Shown here: piece after piece, positions 1 through 12,545 of the stretch
Layout: the number at the start of each line of letters is the position of its first letter
Position numbering within the stretch: the stretch's first letter is position 1
Assembly (NCBI RefSeq): GCF_023898315.1
Contig: NC_064619.1
Location: 507,442,594-507,506,593, forward strand
Direction: 5' to 3'
DNA from: Schistocerca nitens
Lineage: Eukaryota; Arthropoda; Insecta; Orthoptera; Acrididae
DNA length: 64,000 nucleotides
Notes under the pieces: generated by a model
The model's database searches: none
What the model was told of the DNA's origin: nothing
Seen by the model: the letters and a program-made list of their open reading frames with translations, nothing else
Program-made: the position numbers and the translations under genes

Positions 1-1444
1 CCTGTGGTAATGACTGCAAATATTTTGTTGTAAAAAAAAAGTACCTTACTTTAAACTTAAAATGTTACGTCGTGTTACGTAAACATAATCTGCAGGAAAA
101 TTAAAATAAACACATTGCTTACATACATAATTTAATTACCACTGTTCTTTGAGCACATTTATTTTTAAAACAAAGAGAAAAGATTTTTTACTTACATTAC
201 ACAGGTAGGTGCTCGATTTTGGTGACCAGTCTTGGAACCTTGAATTTACAAGCCACCTTGTTACAGCTATCTATATCTGAAGAAAAAAAATAAAACTTAT
301 AGCAACCATGTCGGCTATTATTTGAGCAGTTTGGCGTTGTACAACCAACCATCTGACGACATGGAACAATAAGTGGAAGCAAAATTTACTGATTCACATT
401 TGTATGCCAAAAGAAGCAAATAACATTGTCGTCCGATTGGGATTCAGAATGGTAGATTGTTCAGTTCTGTATATCTGGTGCCTTAGCCAGCAGCGCGGCT
501 GCGTAACGGAGAGTCCACGGGGACACGGCAGTCATGTACCACCTGACAATGACCGAGGAGAGCTCTGTCGAAAAGTCGTCGGATTTTAACCACCTGTCGC
601 AGCTGGAACTCTGAGATTTTATTAATGTAAATTTCGTATAATGAACGATAATAATCGTATGATTTCAGCACTCAAAAGCCTTTGAAGATGAAAAATATGA
701 CACGGGTCATTCTTCGTTAAGAGTACAGGGAACAATGTTTACAACCTATTGCTGTGACTTTAGTTTAAGAAGAACAATGCAATGTTACTTCGGACCCGCA
801 AGCAGGAAATCCGGTTTCGAGTCGCAGTCCGCAACGAATTTTCATTGTCGTAATTCCCTTACGCAGCTGGTTGTTTTTCGTGTTTGCAACTGAGAATACA
901 TTTAATCTACTGCGGTAAGTTCCCCATAGTTCATTATAAACCTGAAACAGCACCTGTGATCTCTTTTATTCATTCTCTCGACTCCGTTGGTGTTCCTTAT
1001 AACACTGAGTGAAAATGTAGCAAAGTTCGGAAAACGATGCTGCCCGAGTTAAAATCTCATTCTCCCGTCTTATTTGATGAATCTATTCCTATCTTATTCT
1101 AAATGTTACATCTCTGCATACTCATTACACCAAGTATTCCTTTTAATGTATTTTGGATAATCGTTATATCTCCTCCTGCTGTTTTACCTTCCCAGCAATA
1201 ACGCAGTTATTCACCATTTCGTGGCAAATGTGCCATTAATGTGTCTTTTCTTATGCTAACGATTTTTCACGTTTTCCTGCTTCGAATCTCCACAAGGAAT
1301 AGCGTATTTCTGATAATAACCATATTTCGATGGGTGGTGTAATCTACTCTTCTCAGTATCAGTCTTTCACTTCTCTTACTTTGTTCTTCAGAATTTTTAA
1401 GTAAAATAAGTCATTATTAGCCTTTCTATTGCTCTTGGGTAAGG
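1..1444. other. Unassigned AT-rich sequence
   Basis: I see no gene, RNA or recognisable repeat here. All open frames are about 62 codons or shorter and none resembles a known protein. It is probably decayed intergenic or intronic sequence. Confidence 0.5.
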
Positions 1445-1705
1445 TAAGCAATGAGGAGGTTCTTCTCAGATTCGATGAAGGAAGGTGCATTTCGAAACTA
1501 CTGGTAAGAAGAAGTGACTGGACGATACGTCATGTGTTAAGACGTCAGGGAATAACTTCAGTGGTACAGGAGGGAGCTGTAGAGGGTGAAATCCGTAGAG
1601 GAAGATAGATGTTGGACTGTATTAAAAAAATGTGAGTATATGTCTCATATGCTACTCTGAGATAAAGAGGTTGGCACGGATGAGGATAACTGACGGCTCT
1701 CCCCC
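1445..1705 (+). mobile_element. RTE-B LINE 3' fragment
   Basis: This is a short, decayed piece of the 3' coding end of an RTE-type LINE. The order 'aatgaggaggttctt', 'aagaagaagtgactgg', 'agctgtagagggtgaaa' and 'gctactctgagataaagagg' parallels the ends of the longer copies at 14.6-16.1 kb and 22.6-24.7 kb. Stops and indels disrupt all frames. No endonuclease or RT core remains. Confidence 0.6.
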
Positions 1706-4049
1706 TCCCCAAACCAAAATAATTAGATATTGTGGATCACTTGCCAGTCTCATTAATTTATCTCTAATCCCCCCAAATTTCTAAAATTTTCCTCTCAGTA
1801 CTGTTGAAGACCCACACATTCTTTGTAAGCATCCTACTTATTGTTTACTCATTCCGTTAGTAACTGCAACATCAGAAATGCATCTGTGTTACCCGCATCA
1901 TCATTGAGACCAATGTTTGTTAAAAATATATAGTCAGCAATTTAAAACACATATTAAAACTATCGTCTACTAGTTCTCTTTTTTATATGACCATGGTTAT
2001 CTCTGTGTGCCTCCGTGTTACAGCCATTGGGCAATGGTTAACATTTTCCTCATTAATACTTCTTCATATCGTAGGTGATTGTTACATGCTGTTACTTTTT
2101 AGTAAGATGTAATGTACATGTCTTTATATCTCTCATTCTTTCGAAACAGCTTTTTCCCCTTGTAATATTTTTTCTTGCATATTGCTTCATTTTTTGTACT
2201 AATGAATTCTAGAAAAGTTATTTCTCTCAGCTTTTGTCTTAGATTGCTTTAGTGACTTCATAGCTTCTGCTCCGCCTAAACTGCTGCATCTATGTGTTAT
2301 TGTATTGCCACCAGAGATAGAAGGTGTCGTGGAGTGCATTGAGTAAATCTCGTGTGGAAGATACTCTTAATTTATAACTATGGTGAAGATTAAATTTTTA
2401 TTTGTAGAACAGCTTAAAATATGTGAGCAGATGCGATTTTCATATCCGTGTATTCAACCAAATACCATTGCTTTGCCTTTGTTGTGAATTCAAATAACCG
2501 CAGGTGTGCACTTTGAGGTCCGAATTGCCTTGATATGTTTTCACGGTTCATCGACACAATAAACGTTTATAGCGATCCCGTCCGTGCGATATCACCAAAC
2601 ATCCGCAACGTTTTTCGAACAGCAGTCTTTCACTTACCTTCACTGCATTAGGAAATAGTTTCATTCTCAAACATGTTTTTTAAGTAGAGCGTCCAACTAC
2701 GTAGACAAAGCGACGCTGCAGCGATTTCCATTACGATTAATAAAGACCGCAAAACACAAAGGCGCTGCAACGCTTCCACTCCCGGTAAACACACAGCGAG
2801 ATTTATGGACAGTACCTGCCATTGCTACGCTTTGTTCCTCAGAGTAATGTAGAGCCCTCAGAGGCGAACCCCCTCTCTCTTCGTTCTGGCGGGCACTAGT
2901 CGAACTTGGGAAACGCGTATTGCCTAGTTGCAGCTACAGCTTCTGTCTAGGTTACGCTGTGTAGCCTCTAGTCGGTTGGATTCTACGTTCTGCAGTTATA
3001 AATGTGAAGCAATATCTGTTCACAAAGTTTCGTTCACTCTATCTTAAATTTGTCTTGTGGTATGTATCCGTTAGAAGTTTATTATTTCTTTAAAAGATAG
3101 CTTTAAAAGGTAGATAAAAGATAACTTCTTTAAACGATAGCTTTCGAAATTCACGCGTGGGCGTTTGAAGACAGATGCCAGCTATAACGCTAAAGCCTAC
3201 TCACAGTTTCAAGAATAAATATTAAATGAAGATTCTACAAATATACGGCAAAGATACACACGAAGGAAGTAAGAAACACGTAGGCAACATTAATTACTGA
3301 GCTTCATGAACATGTGATTCCTTTTGTAGTATAAGTGGGAAAGCTTCTACAACCAGAGTCATATCGAAGTAAGAAAGCTTTTTAGGACAATTAAATTGCT
3401 GATTTCGGGAGATGGTCTTGCCATCGTTGGGCAGTCCAACTACCTTGACCGCCCCACATAACTTTTTGTCCAGGAAGCAGAATAAAAAATGTATCAAGTA
3501 AATGTAATTTAGCTATCAATGTACCATAACGTTATTAGAAACCTAACAGAAAACTAATTTTGACTCTATTAAAAAGAGTGAAGGTACCTAGGATGAGATA
3601 ACACGTCAACTTGCTAGAGCTGTCACTAAACAAAGGGGCATAGCTTTCTGTAGAGTTCTCCTGCCTGTGTAAAATTACGCCTATCTTCAAACACGATAAG
3701 CACGATAAGAGGGGAGGTAACGATGATGCAGTTTCTGATCAAGGAGTGCCTCTTTTGTACGCAAGATATCGTTTAAAACTACTACAGTACTGTATATAGT
3801 AAAACATTATTGCAGTTGCCTTTCTGCTAAGTTACATTCTCCATAGATGAGTAGTATTTCTACCTTCTCTTCTTAAGGTGTTCTGTACGCACACAAGTCT
3901 TCGACTGAAGACGGATGACTGAACAACCGGCATGTATTTTCCTTTTGTCCCCCCTCGTTTAGCGTCAAATACAGCAAGAAGACGAGCTATGTTACCCTGG
4001 ATACCTGCACTGCGCGTTATTACGGGAGAGACCAAATCAATTTGAGTTA
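1706..4049. other. Unassigned sequence
   Basis: AT-rich sequence with no recognisable coding region. The stretch around 2530-3000 is somewhat richer in CpG than its surroundings. Open frames are at most 67 codons and match nothing I recognise. Confidence 0.45.
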
Positions 4050-4150
4050 CGTTTTAAATAACAAAAATATGTATGTTTCAATCTCTAGCTGTCAGTTTTA
4101 TTTAGTCTACTGGTTTCGGTACACAGTGCCATCCTCAGGACATCCTATGA
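4050..4150 (+). repeat. Inverted repeat, left arm
   Basis: A ~95-bp stretch centred on 'tggtttcggtacacagt' recurs in reverse complement at 7946-8045. Homology continues on both sides of the core, including 'ccatcctatgac'-like sequence inside. The arms could be the ends of one DNA element or two independent insertions of a dispersed repeat. No transposase is visible between them. Confidence 0.55.
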
Positions 4151-4254
4151 CGAAATAATCTGGTGCATAACTAGAATATAATGCACGAGAATTTTACAAA
4201 TTCTGTTTTTCTCTTGACAGAAAACATTTAAGAGAGACGTTTGATCGCGATTCG

Positions 4255-4400
4255 CGTTTAAAGGACATGCTCACAGCGGGCGGTGAGGCCGGTGGGGGAA
4301 GACGACGGCGAGCGAGTGGTCAGTGGCAGATCTCTCCACGTGCACCTGTCAGCTGCAAGCGGCTGTCGGTTACGTGACGTCACGGGGATTTACCCCGTTC
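4255..4400. promoter_or_regulatory. GC-rich patch with a CRE-type palindrome
   Basis: A short CpG-rich patch in AT-rich surroundings. It contains the 12-bp perfect palindrome cgtgacgtcacg at 4373-4384, which includes the canonical CRE core TGACGTCA. No linked gene is recognised, so any regulatory role is speculative. Confidence 0.25.
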
Positions 4401-4787
4401 TAGCGCACTGCTTTAAGACAATACTTTACACACTTTTGCGTTGATTACACGCAGACGCAAATTTATACAACAAAGTATGATACGAGAAGTGAAAGAGGAG
4501 TTTGAGACAAATAATCCGAGACGCTGATACGATTTATACTAATTTTACATCAAAGATATTAAACAAACAAATGTGCAACACGTGCAAGTTACTGAACAAC
4601 CAGTGCAGGTACAGATTAGAGTGATTGCTCATTTTAAAGGTCTCGATGAAACACGACTACTGACATGCTTGTATAATTTGCAGCATGAATATTTCATTGT
4701 GAAGCACCAATCTTACTAATTTTCGTTAATAGAAGCAAATAATACGAAGTACGAGAACAGCAACGCAGTGTATGATGGTGGGTGTCA

Positions 4788-4976
4788 AACGGCTCTGAGC
4801 ACTATGGGACTTGACATCTGAGGTAATCAGTCCCCTAGAACTTAGAACTACTCAAACCTAACTAACATAAGGGCATCACACACATCCATGCCCGAGGCAG
4901 GATTCGAACCTGCGACCGTAGCGGTCGCGCGGTTCCGGATTGAAGCGCCTAGAACCGCTCGGCCACACTGGCCGGC
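4788..4976 (-). mobile_element. SINE-A, full length
   Basis: A tRNA-derived SINE read on the minus strand. The head has an A-box-like 'tggccgagcggtt' and a B-box 'ggttcgaatcctgc', resembling a class II (Ser/Leu-type) tRNA. The body holds a 'gatgtccttaggttagttag'-like block and the tail a 'gagccatttga' motif. A perfect 10-bp duplication, gtgggtgtca, flanks it at 4778-4787 and 4977-4986. It would be transcribed by Pol III and mobilised by LINE enzymes. Confidence 0.9.
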
Positions 4977-4986
4977 GTGGGTGTCA

Positions 4987-5399
4987 TTATACAGATTTAA
5001 ACATGATTAGTTTGTGGTATTTGTAATTATTATGATATGTAATCTTCGTTTATCGATAGTTTTTGCATAGTTTTGCCCATATTTCTTTAACGTTTGTAGA
5101 TAAATAAATTCTGATGAACGCATGAGAAAGAGCGCTTCAAATCTGTACGGGAAGTGGTGCCTCATGATGTAATGTAATATAATATTATTTAGTGACACAA
5201 ATAAACAAAAAGTATTTTCGCACTCCGTAAAGATAATTGCAAAAGCATTGAAACATTAATTCTGAGCAAACTGTTGCAGCTACAGATTTGTATAATGTAC
5301 GTTTCTTTATGAAAATTTGAGCGAGCATGTAATGGTGCAAACCGAATTAAGACTGCTCTTCTATGTAAAAAGTTATGCAAAGAAGTGGTGGTCATTGGA
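4987..5399. other. Unassigned AT-rich sequence
   Basis: Simple AT-rich sequence between the SINE and the A-tailed segment. No coding or repeat signal was recognised. Confidence 0.45.
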
Positions 5400-6173
5400 A
5401 AGCAGTTACCTCACGTAGCTTGGGAAATTTCGGATCGCGGACATTTAAGTGGAGCTGACACGAAGCTCCAGGACAGAGTTCTACGCGCCTTTGCCGTCGC
5501 CGGACCTGTGTTGCTCGACGCCACAGTTTGGTGATTGCGTCTGCGGTTCCAGAAAGGTTGAACTTAGTCTAACTTCGTGAGTTCGCGCAAACGAAAGACA
5601 AAATTTGTAGCGAAGAATCCAGGCTTAGGATATTTTAGGTGAGGAACACAGTAGCGACTTGCGTTTTCATGCGTTGTGTCTTTTAGTTATTGCTGTTGTA
5701 AGCAAATTAGACTTCTCTGAAAAATCGTAGCTGTGGGACTCTGTTTACATTCTAGTGCCGCCACACTTAGCCGCTGAAGGGCTACTGTGAGACTTTGCTA
5801 TCTTTTGAGTATTCTGAACTGTGTTTTGGTATAGCAACTGGACTAAGTTTCTGATACGTTTAAATTGGCCTCTAATTATTTTCACATTTAGGTGATAGAT
5901 TCTGAACCAGTGCCACTGGACTTAATTGTGTTAAAACCGTCGGGACTTTGAATATTTTATGGCATCAGGAATTGGCGCTAGTAGCTAGTGAACTTTAGAT
6001 CATGGGGATTAAGTCTTTTTTTATCAAAATGATCGATTTGCTAAATATCAGTCGATGTTCTTCAACAACTTTTATTAAGTAGTTAGCAAGTTCAGTATCG
6101 CTAATGAGGGCTCGAGCAACACTTAAAACGGCATGTAACTCTTTGGGATATACCATCAGTGAACTGTATTCAG

Positions 6174-6210
<37 letters not shown>
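5400..6210 (+). other. A-tailed, transcript-like segment
   Basis: About 0.8 kb of non-coding sequence ends in a run of 33 A (6178-6210). The left part is richer in CpG (about 5430-5600) and the right part AT-rich, as in an RNA with a 5' leader and 3' UTR. No long ORF is present. It could be a retrocopied RNA, a LINE tail or an unknown non-autonomous retroelement. I could not define a target-site duplication, and the left boundary is approximate. Confidence 0.35.
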
Positions 6211-6212
<2 letters not shown>

Positions 6213-6231
6213 TGTGATTTTAAGGAACTTA

Positions 6232-6450
6232 ACATGTTCTGAGGCATCAAGGGATCACCAATTTAGTATTGGAGGGCAGCGTGGAGGGTAAAAATCGTAG
6301 GGGGAGACCAAGAGATGCATACACTAAGCAGATTCAGAAGGATGTAGGTTGCAGTAGGTACTGGGAGATGAAGAAGCTTGCACAGGATAGAGTAGCATGG
6401 AGAGCTGCATCAAACCAGTCTCAGGACTGAAGACCACAACAACAACAACA
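6232..6450 (+). mobile_element. RTE-A LINE 3' end, 5'-truncated
   Basis: The last ~220 bp of an RTE-clade LINE, beginning 'acatgttctgaggcatcaag' and ending in 'caggactgaagacc' plus a CAA microsatellite. It matches the ends of the copies at 20.3-22.4 kb and 38.4-42.3 kb closely. Severe 5' truncation is usual for target-primed reverse transcription. It lies just after the A-run of the preceding segment. Confidence 0.9.
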
Positions 6451-7945
6451 CATACATTCAATTCGTCATTTGACGTCAGCCTCCTACTCTGTACCCGAGT
6501 TAACGTTAGTACTTGTCAGTCAAGAGCATCGAGAATATTTTATTTACGCAGTTAACCGGTGTTAAGCGCAAGAGTCTGGGGGTAGAAAGAGTAGGAGTTC
6601 ATCCCCGAGTTGGAAAACGAGAACCAGCGAGCAGAAGCCGACCTTCGTAACACGTGTCAAACACTGAAAGTAAAGGCGCATTTCAGCTTTAAACAAATGT
6701 AAACTGCTGGCAGCAGATTAATCGCGGTGTAAAAGATATATAAAAAAATAAACGTAGCATCAGATATGAAATTAAGAAATTAGATATTAAATCCAAAAAG
6801 TAAAACAGTCCCTGCTACAATAAAGTATTAAAAGCGAATGTATGTAGCCATGTTTATATTTACTGCTTGTGTGTCACGGGGATTTATTTGAAACATTAAT
6901 GTATGATATTTAGTCTAGTATGCACCATTGTTGACTATGCATTAAAAGATCAACGTAAAGTTTGATTATAAGATGATAGTGGCCGTAGCACTATGATAGT
7001 TCAAATGCGCCTTACTGTTTTAAGTTGCAGATGCACAAGGTAACTCCGGACTTAAAGTGGTCTCATCACTTACTTTCATACAGCAGCGACAGTTTTAGAA
7101 CATAAAAACTGGTTTAAAGTGCCACAGTAGGATAACTTTTACAGCGCGACACGTTTATATGAATTAGTTTGTAGTCCTTTGTGGTCGCCTAATGTCAAAG
7201 CCCATCTATGTAGCCTTTCCCAAGTGCACCTTACCAACGAGGAGTAGTTATCATGGCAGTGACTGGCTGATGAACTGCAAGACGGCGTGGAGAAGACGTG
7301 ATGCGGCGCCGCCGAGAGCCCCAGCGTACACATGGACATTGCTTGGAACACAGTGCCACTATTCCCTCTGGTTGTTCGATTTCTTTTCAGTAAAAATATA
7401 ATTAATTTTGCGTTTTTGAGATATAATTTTATTATAATTATGACGACACTTGTCTAAGAGATTCATGGTCATATCGATATTTTTCATCATATAAACCGTA
7501 TGCAAATGGTAAATGTAAACATGGCTATACAGGTTTGCCATTTTGCTTTGAAGGTTTTATTGCAGTCGTGGTAGTGGCGATGGCGGGGAGTGGGGGCTGG
7601 TTTATTTTTGTTTTAGTACGTAATTTCTGAAATTCTTATTTTATGCTATTTTTGTTTTTTAGATATCTTTTTACATTGTGTACATTGTGATTTTTCTTCA
7701 AGTACTAAAAATATTGAAACTATGTCATAGATGGTCTCTTGTCACAGTTGGCTGCAATTTGCATCTTTTTAAAGCTCAAGATTGACTTTTACTTGTAGTA
7801 TTTGACAGACGTACTTCGAGAGCGAGCTTGATGACCGCGTGCGCTTCCTATACGTTTTAAGGTTGCACTTCATATCATCGATTTGCTGTCACACGGAAAA
7901 AATGTTTTCTAACTCTCTCTCGCGTTAATATTATACGTAACGAAA
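6451..7945. other. Unassigned sequence
   Basis: Mostly AT-rich. Open frames of 70 codons or fewer overlap on both strands around 7140-7400 and do not resemble known proteins. I see nothing definite. Confidence 0.45.
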
Positions 7946-8045
7946 ATTTATAGTCATAGGATGGTCTTAGTATGGTACTGTGTACCGAAACCAGTTCCCA
8001 GAAAGCAAAACAAAATTGTGACTATAGATTAAAACATGTATACAT
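7946..8045 (-). repeat. Inverted repeat, right arm
   Basis: Reverse-complement partner of 4050-4150. The core 'actgtgtaccgaaaccagt' is almost exactly complementary to the left arm, and similarity extends to the 'tatgtat' side. Confidence 0.55.
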
Positions 8046-9520
8046 ATTATGAGTTGTTAGTAACTGTTCCAACCAAAAATATGTCAGAAATATGTTTTTA
8101 ATACCGTCATGCTTACGTAATAGTACACAGTGGTAAGTTTCTGAACATCTCCTGAGGAGCGGAAGTAGATTGGGGAGCTCAAAAGTATGCTATTTTAAAA
8201 AGACGTGCTATTGTTCATATATTTGTAGTGAAGTTACAAGAAAGGCAGTGATGCTAGTTAATGTCCCCGTGGTAGCTAAAAACTGTTCAATGACACGCTT
8301 TTATCTCGCTTCTGGACGAACGGCCATTTCGAGTGGTCAAGAGAAATGTGACACTGCATACTGTCCTACTTTGGTTGCTACGTGACAACGGAAGACACTG
8401 TCTCTATCAACACTTCACAGCTCAGAGCCAAGATGCCTTTGTAGGGATGTCGGTACAGAATTAATTCGCAGGAAACAGCGAAAGAGAAGCTTGTATCCTG
8501 GGGTAGGGTTTCGTGGCAGCAACACGTCGATGTTACAAGGCAGGTTACATGTCGCCGTTTTGTTGAGTAGCTGTTAGCTAGCAAACACACATGGTCTGTT
8601 GGGCTGCGACGTATGGCAGCTAGGTCGTCGGGAGTTGTAGCCATCCTCCTTGTTCATGGTGCCGTCACGTTTAATTACTTCAGTAGCCTCTCATATTTTC
8701 GACAGGTGTGTCCATAGGTGCCCCAGTCGTACGTTGCCTTCGTGCTCCTACTGACCAGAGCTAATCGGTCTCCTGGTTTCGGCAACATAAACGTCTTCAC
8801 TGTCACATCGGAGTTCGCGAACGCTTGCAGTGTAGAGGAAATACTATGTTATACTTAATTACCTGTCGGATTTCAGAGGAGGTCTACGCTCACGCAGAAA
8901 ACTACACATTGATGGATAGAGCATCTTTCCCAGTTTCGATTGGTAGTATGAGTCCAGATTTATAGTTGCAGAAAGTGTAGAAAAATCATCCACTCCGAAT
9001 TATTACATCGAATCAGTTCGCGCTAACACATAGGAAACTCTGTTATGAGATTTCGAAAGTCAGCTGCTGTAGCGAATACCAAGGCAGCTTGTATCAGGGT
9101 GCACGTAGTGAAGTTTACTGCGTCAGAAGTGGTACCCATGTTGAGCACCTCTAATCTCCGATGCTCTTTGCACAGATATGTGCCTATTTTCTGTATGTCT
9201 TGTAGTTTTAGCTCAATCATCTTCGAAAATTCTGAAGATATTTGTAAATAATCCTGTACGGAATTCTTTGTGGGCCTGAGTACACCTCCGGTGTTGTGAT
9301 TTTATTAGTCGTCTGAAGAGGATCGTTTCAAAGACGATCGAAACGTTTAATTTAATAGTGCTCTTAGGCTCAGAATGAAGCCCCGAAATGCCCAAAAGGA
9401 CTTTATGAAAACCTGCGGTGGCTGTGGATGCTTTTGTACGTAGGTGTAATTACTAAACAGCGGTTTAAAACCTAAAATCAGACATGTTGAATGACTTGAA
9501 CAGCTTCGAAGAGAGCGGAA
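8046..9520. other. Unassigned sequence
   Basis: No gene recognised. Around 9290-9345 there is a small imperfect palindrome, 'gacgatcgaaacg' opposite 'gaggatcgtttc', of the kind seen in dispersed insect repeats. The longest open frame is 88 codons (8378-8644, minus) and has no recognisable motif. Confidence 0.4.
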
Positions 9521-9990
9521 GAAAGACTGAGGAATAGGCCTGAGGAATAGGCCTGCACGTGCTCGTAAATAACGAGCCGCGAGCACAAAACAGAGCAGGA
9601 ATCCGGCGCCGTAAATTCTCCCTCCTCTACCGGCCTGCAGGAAACCTGCCGAGTACCTGCCGGTGCGTTGGAGGATCGAACCACTGGGGTACAGCATTGC
9701 AGCTTCGCCGACAGATCACCGTTCAGTCCGATAAATCACCAGAGCAACGTACCAGCCAAGCTGCGGCGCGACTAGACGCGCCCCTGGCAGCAGGCAACCC
9801 GCCGCGCACGCATCAGTCACGAGCGCGGGTCCTCCCAGCCCGTGTTTCCGTCTACTCTGCCTTGCGTTGTCGAACTATTATTTATCGGTCGCTCTCCGTT
9901 GAGGTGCTTGCATGCTCCGTTACGTTTTCGAGGTACGCCCTACGGAAATTCACCCAGTTGTGGAAGGTACGTATGATGTGAATCACAAGA
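9521..9990. other. CpG-rich block with a 13-bp tandem duplication
   Basis: The unit tgaggaataggcc occurs twice in perfect tandem at 9528-9553. The following ~300 bp are CpG-rich compared with their surroundings. Open frames of 116 and 140 codons exist on opposite strands but look like products of base composition, being rich in Arg, Ala and Ser. A CpG island or a decayed GC-rich repeat are both possible. Confidence 0.35.
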
Positions 9991-11689
9991 CCCGACATCT
10001 CCTCATTCTCAGAATGCCGTAACGCTTTCCTGGCAGATAGCCGAATTTCTCAACCTGATAGCCGCTAGAGTTATGGTCTCAAGCCGACGTTTTCATTTGT
10101 GCAAAAGGTAACTGATTCTTCGTATCGAGCAAATTTCATTAATCATGCGTCACAAATGTTCGTTAAAGCGTGGCCGTCACAAAATTAGGCACCTCATGGT
10201 CACCCGTGGTGCTTGCTGTCCACAGGTGCTTAGCGTTGCGAATCGCTCGCCTCATAGCTTTATTGTCACATACACCACACAAACGCTGTTTCCAGTGCAG
10301 TGGGTCTGCGTCAAGTAAATGTTCAGTGTTTCCGTGAGATATCGTGTGCTGAAGCGAGGTTTCAGTCTTCCATGGAATGGTGCACTGACGTGTGTTTGGA
10401 AGTGTGCGAAATGCAAGATCAAGGGCCTACCTATAGTGCTACTCCAGTTCGTGTGCGTAAAGGGCAAAAACACATGCAAAAATAGTCTATAATTATTGAA
10501 TCGAATGCGCAGCAGTTTTTTACTGATCTGACCAACAGTGCAGAAACCAGGAATAATGTAAATTTTGCGCTTAAAATATTTCGTTAAATAAGAACAGATC
10601 CTTGTGGTATTTCTGAATCGACTATGTTATCTAATAACAGTGCAGAAACATCTCTATATGTGTGCATGTATTTCGATTCTCCAAGATAGGCATATAAATT
10701 AAAACAAATCAACGCAACTGGACGATTATGACAAAGAGTAAGTAGAACTGTACTTAGATACAGAAGAGAGTACCCAACGGATAAAAACTACAGGTTGATC
10801 TCGACGAAAAAGTTGGTGCGCTAGCTGGGAGATCTCCGTTTTTTGTCTTCCCAGTCACTTAGTTTATGACTCAGAGCGTGTAATGATTAACGAAAATTAT
10901 TAGTGGGAGACATACTATAACAAGAACTAATTTTTTTTAAATGCACTTATTGCGTGCTGAGGACAGTATCCTTGCAGTACATGTCGATAAAATTTGGGTT
11001 TCCCGAAACCATAAGCACAAATATTTTTGGTCGACTTCGACGGAAATATTGGCCTGAAAGTACCTGAAGATACTTCTGTATAGCGTATATCGACGATCTG
11101 GGTGATGGGTCCAGTGACAAATGGTCAGTAAGAGCTGAAAATTTCAGGTGTTAACCTTATAGCTTTCTTAACAAATTTCTCACTGGAACTTTTTATAAGA
11201 TCCAACAGCATGTACATTCATCAAGAACGACATTTTTCGTTACACAGACGGAACAGTTTCACATCTCTTACGGTATTTCATTTCTTATCTCGGAATACGT
11301 TCATGTTGTAACGATAAAATATTTATAGAATGCATCTATGAACTATCACAATTTTCATATATTTTTTCATTCCAAACATGTCAGTGGTTCCGTTTTTTCA
11401 ATAGTCTGACGTAAAAAAGTATTTTTCTTCAAAATTTCTTGTAACATGAGTTTTTATTTATTCGTTTGCATTTCTGCCACTTGCTTTCGCAGTTCTGGCT
11501 CTCCGTTGGCCACGATTGAAATAGAAAATGCTCTGCCACCCCTACTGTGTTAAACTCCGGGCAGAAGATTAACATCTTCCTTAACCTATCTGCTCATGAT
11601 GCACGTGACGAAGCGATGACTACTTTACTTACGCATAGGAGAAATTTTCGCCTTCAGGAAGCTCCAGGTGTGCGATTAATAAGTAATGT
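9991..11689. other. Unassigned AT-rich sequence
   Basis: No convincing coding region or repeat. Overlapping short frames near 10252-10485 on both strands show no known domain. Confidence 0.45.
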
Positions 11690-12545
11690 GACTGAATATC
11701 AATGACAGTATTCGCTGATGACATGGCCGTCGTCATTTAAAGTGAGGAAGTATTACAAAACTTTTGAATAATGGCAGGAACAGTCTTCTAGGCACATAAT
11801 ATGCGTTGGCAATTAATGATAGAGAGACGAATGTAACGGGGAGTATCTGAGGTGAGACTAGCGATTAATATAGCATAAAGTGGAGACTACACAGTAGATT
11901 GAATGAACCTTGATATCAAAGTAAAACATGACGGACGAAGTAAGGAGGACATAAGAAGGAGGTTGATATCATAGAAAAGTGGGAATATTTCGTCGGCCGG
12001 GGTGGCCGAGCGGTTCTAGACGCTACAGTCTGGAACCGCGTGATCGCTACGGTCGCAGGTTCGAATCCTGCCTCGGGCATGGATGTGTGTGATGTCCTTA
12101 GGTTAGTTAGGTTGAAGTAGTTCTAAGTTCTAGCGGAATGATGACCTCAGAAGTGAAGTCCCATAGTGCTCAGAGCCATTTGAACCTTTTTTTTTTTTGG
12201 GGGGGGGGGGAATACTTCTTCGTTAAAGGAAATGTAAGTATAGGCTGCAGTATGAGGTCGAACCTTCGAAGGATATGAGTCTGGAGCCAATACTGTATTC
12301 AAGCGCATCGTGTTGCGTGGGAAACCATAGCGTTTGAGATGTGGTGTTGCAGAACGATGCCGAAAGTTAAGTGGATTCATAAGACAGGAAATGAGATCTT
12401 CAACATAATCGGCGAGAAGAGTAACAAGTGACAGACATTGACAAGAAATATGGAGAGACTGATAAGCCATGTACTAAGGGATCCTTTCCATGGCACTGCA
12501 GAAAGGCGTACGGGGCAAAAACTGTAGGAAAAGACAGAGATTAGA
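11690..12545 (+). mobile_element. RTE-B LINE fragment split by a SINE
   Basis: Decayed RT and C-terminal region of an RTE-type LINE. Left of the SINE, 'ttcgctgatgacatggccgt' encodes FADDMAV, the RT catalytic FADD block, and 'gaggacataagaaggagg' encodes EDIRRR. Right of the SINE, 'tttgagatgtggtgttgc' encodes FEMWCC, the conserved downstream block found in all RTE copies here, followed by IIGEKS. Stops and indels make it non-functional. A SINE-A occupies 11992-12207. Confidence 0.75.
11992..12207 (+). mobile_element. SINE-A with T-run/G-run tail
   Basis: A full-length SINE-A with A- and B-box-like head, 'gatgtccttaggttagttag' body and 'gagccatttgaacc' tail. The 3' end is an unusual T-run followed by a G-run (about 12187-12210). 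An 11-bp flanking duplication with one mismatch is present (gggaatatttc at 11981-11991, gggaatacttc at 12208-12218). It interrupts an RTE-B fragment, so it is younger than that LINE. Confidence 0.88.

Noticed and set aside
4890-4975. tRNA-Ser/Leu-like gene (and the same in all other SINE-A heads)
   Set aside because: A- and B-box-like sequences are present, but each is joined to the SINE body and tail and most copies have flanking duplications, so these are SINE heads, not tRNA genes.
9559-9981. 140-codon open frame on the plus strand
   Set aside because: It lies in a CpG-rich block with overlapping frames on the other strand and no domain; base composition explains it.
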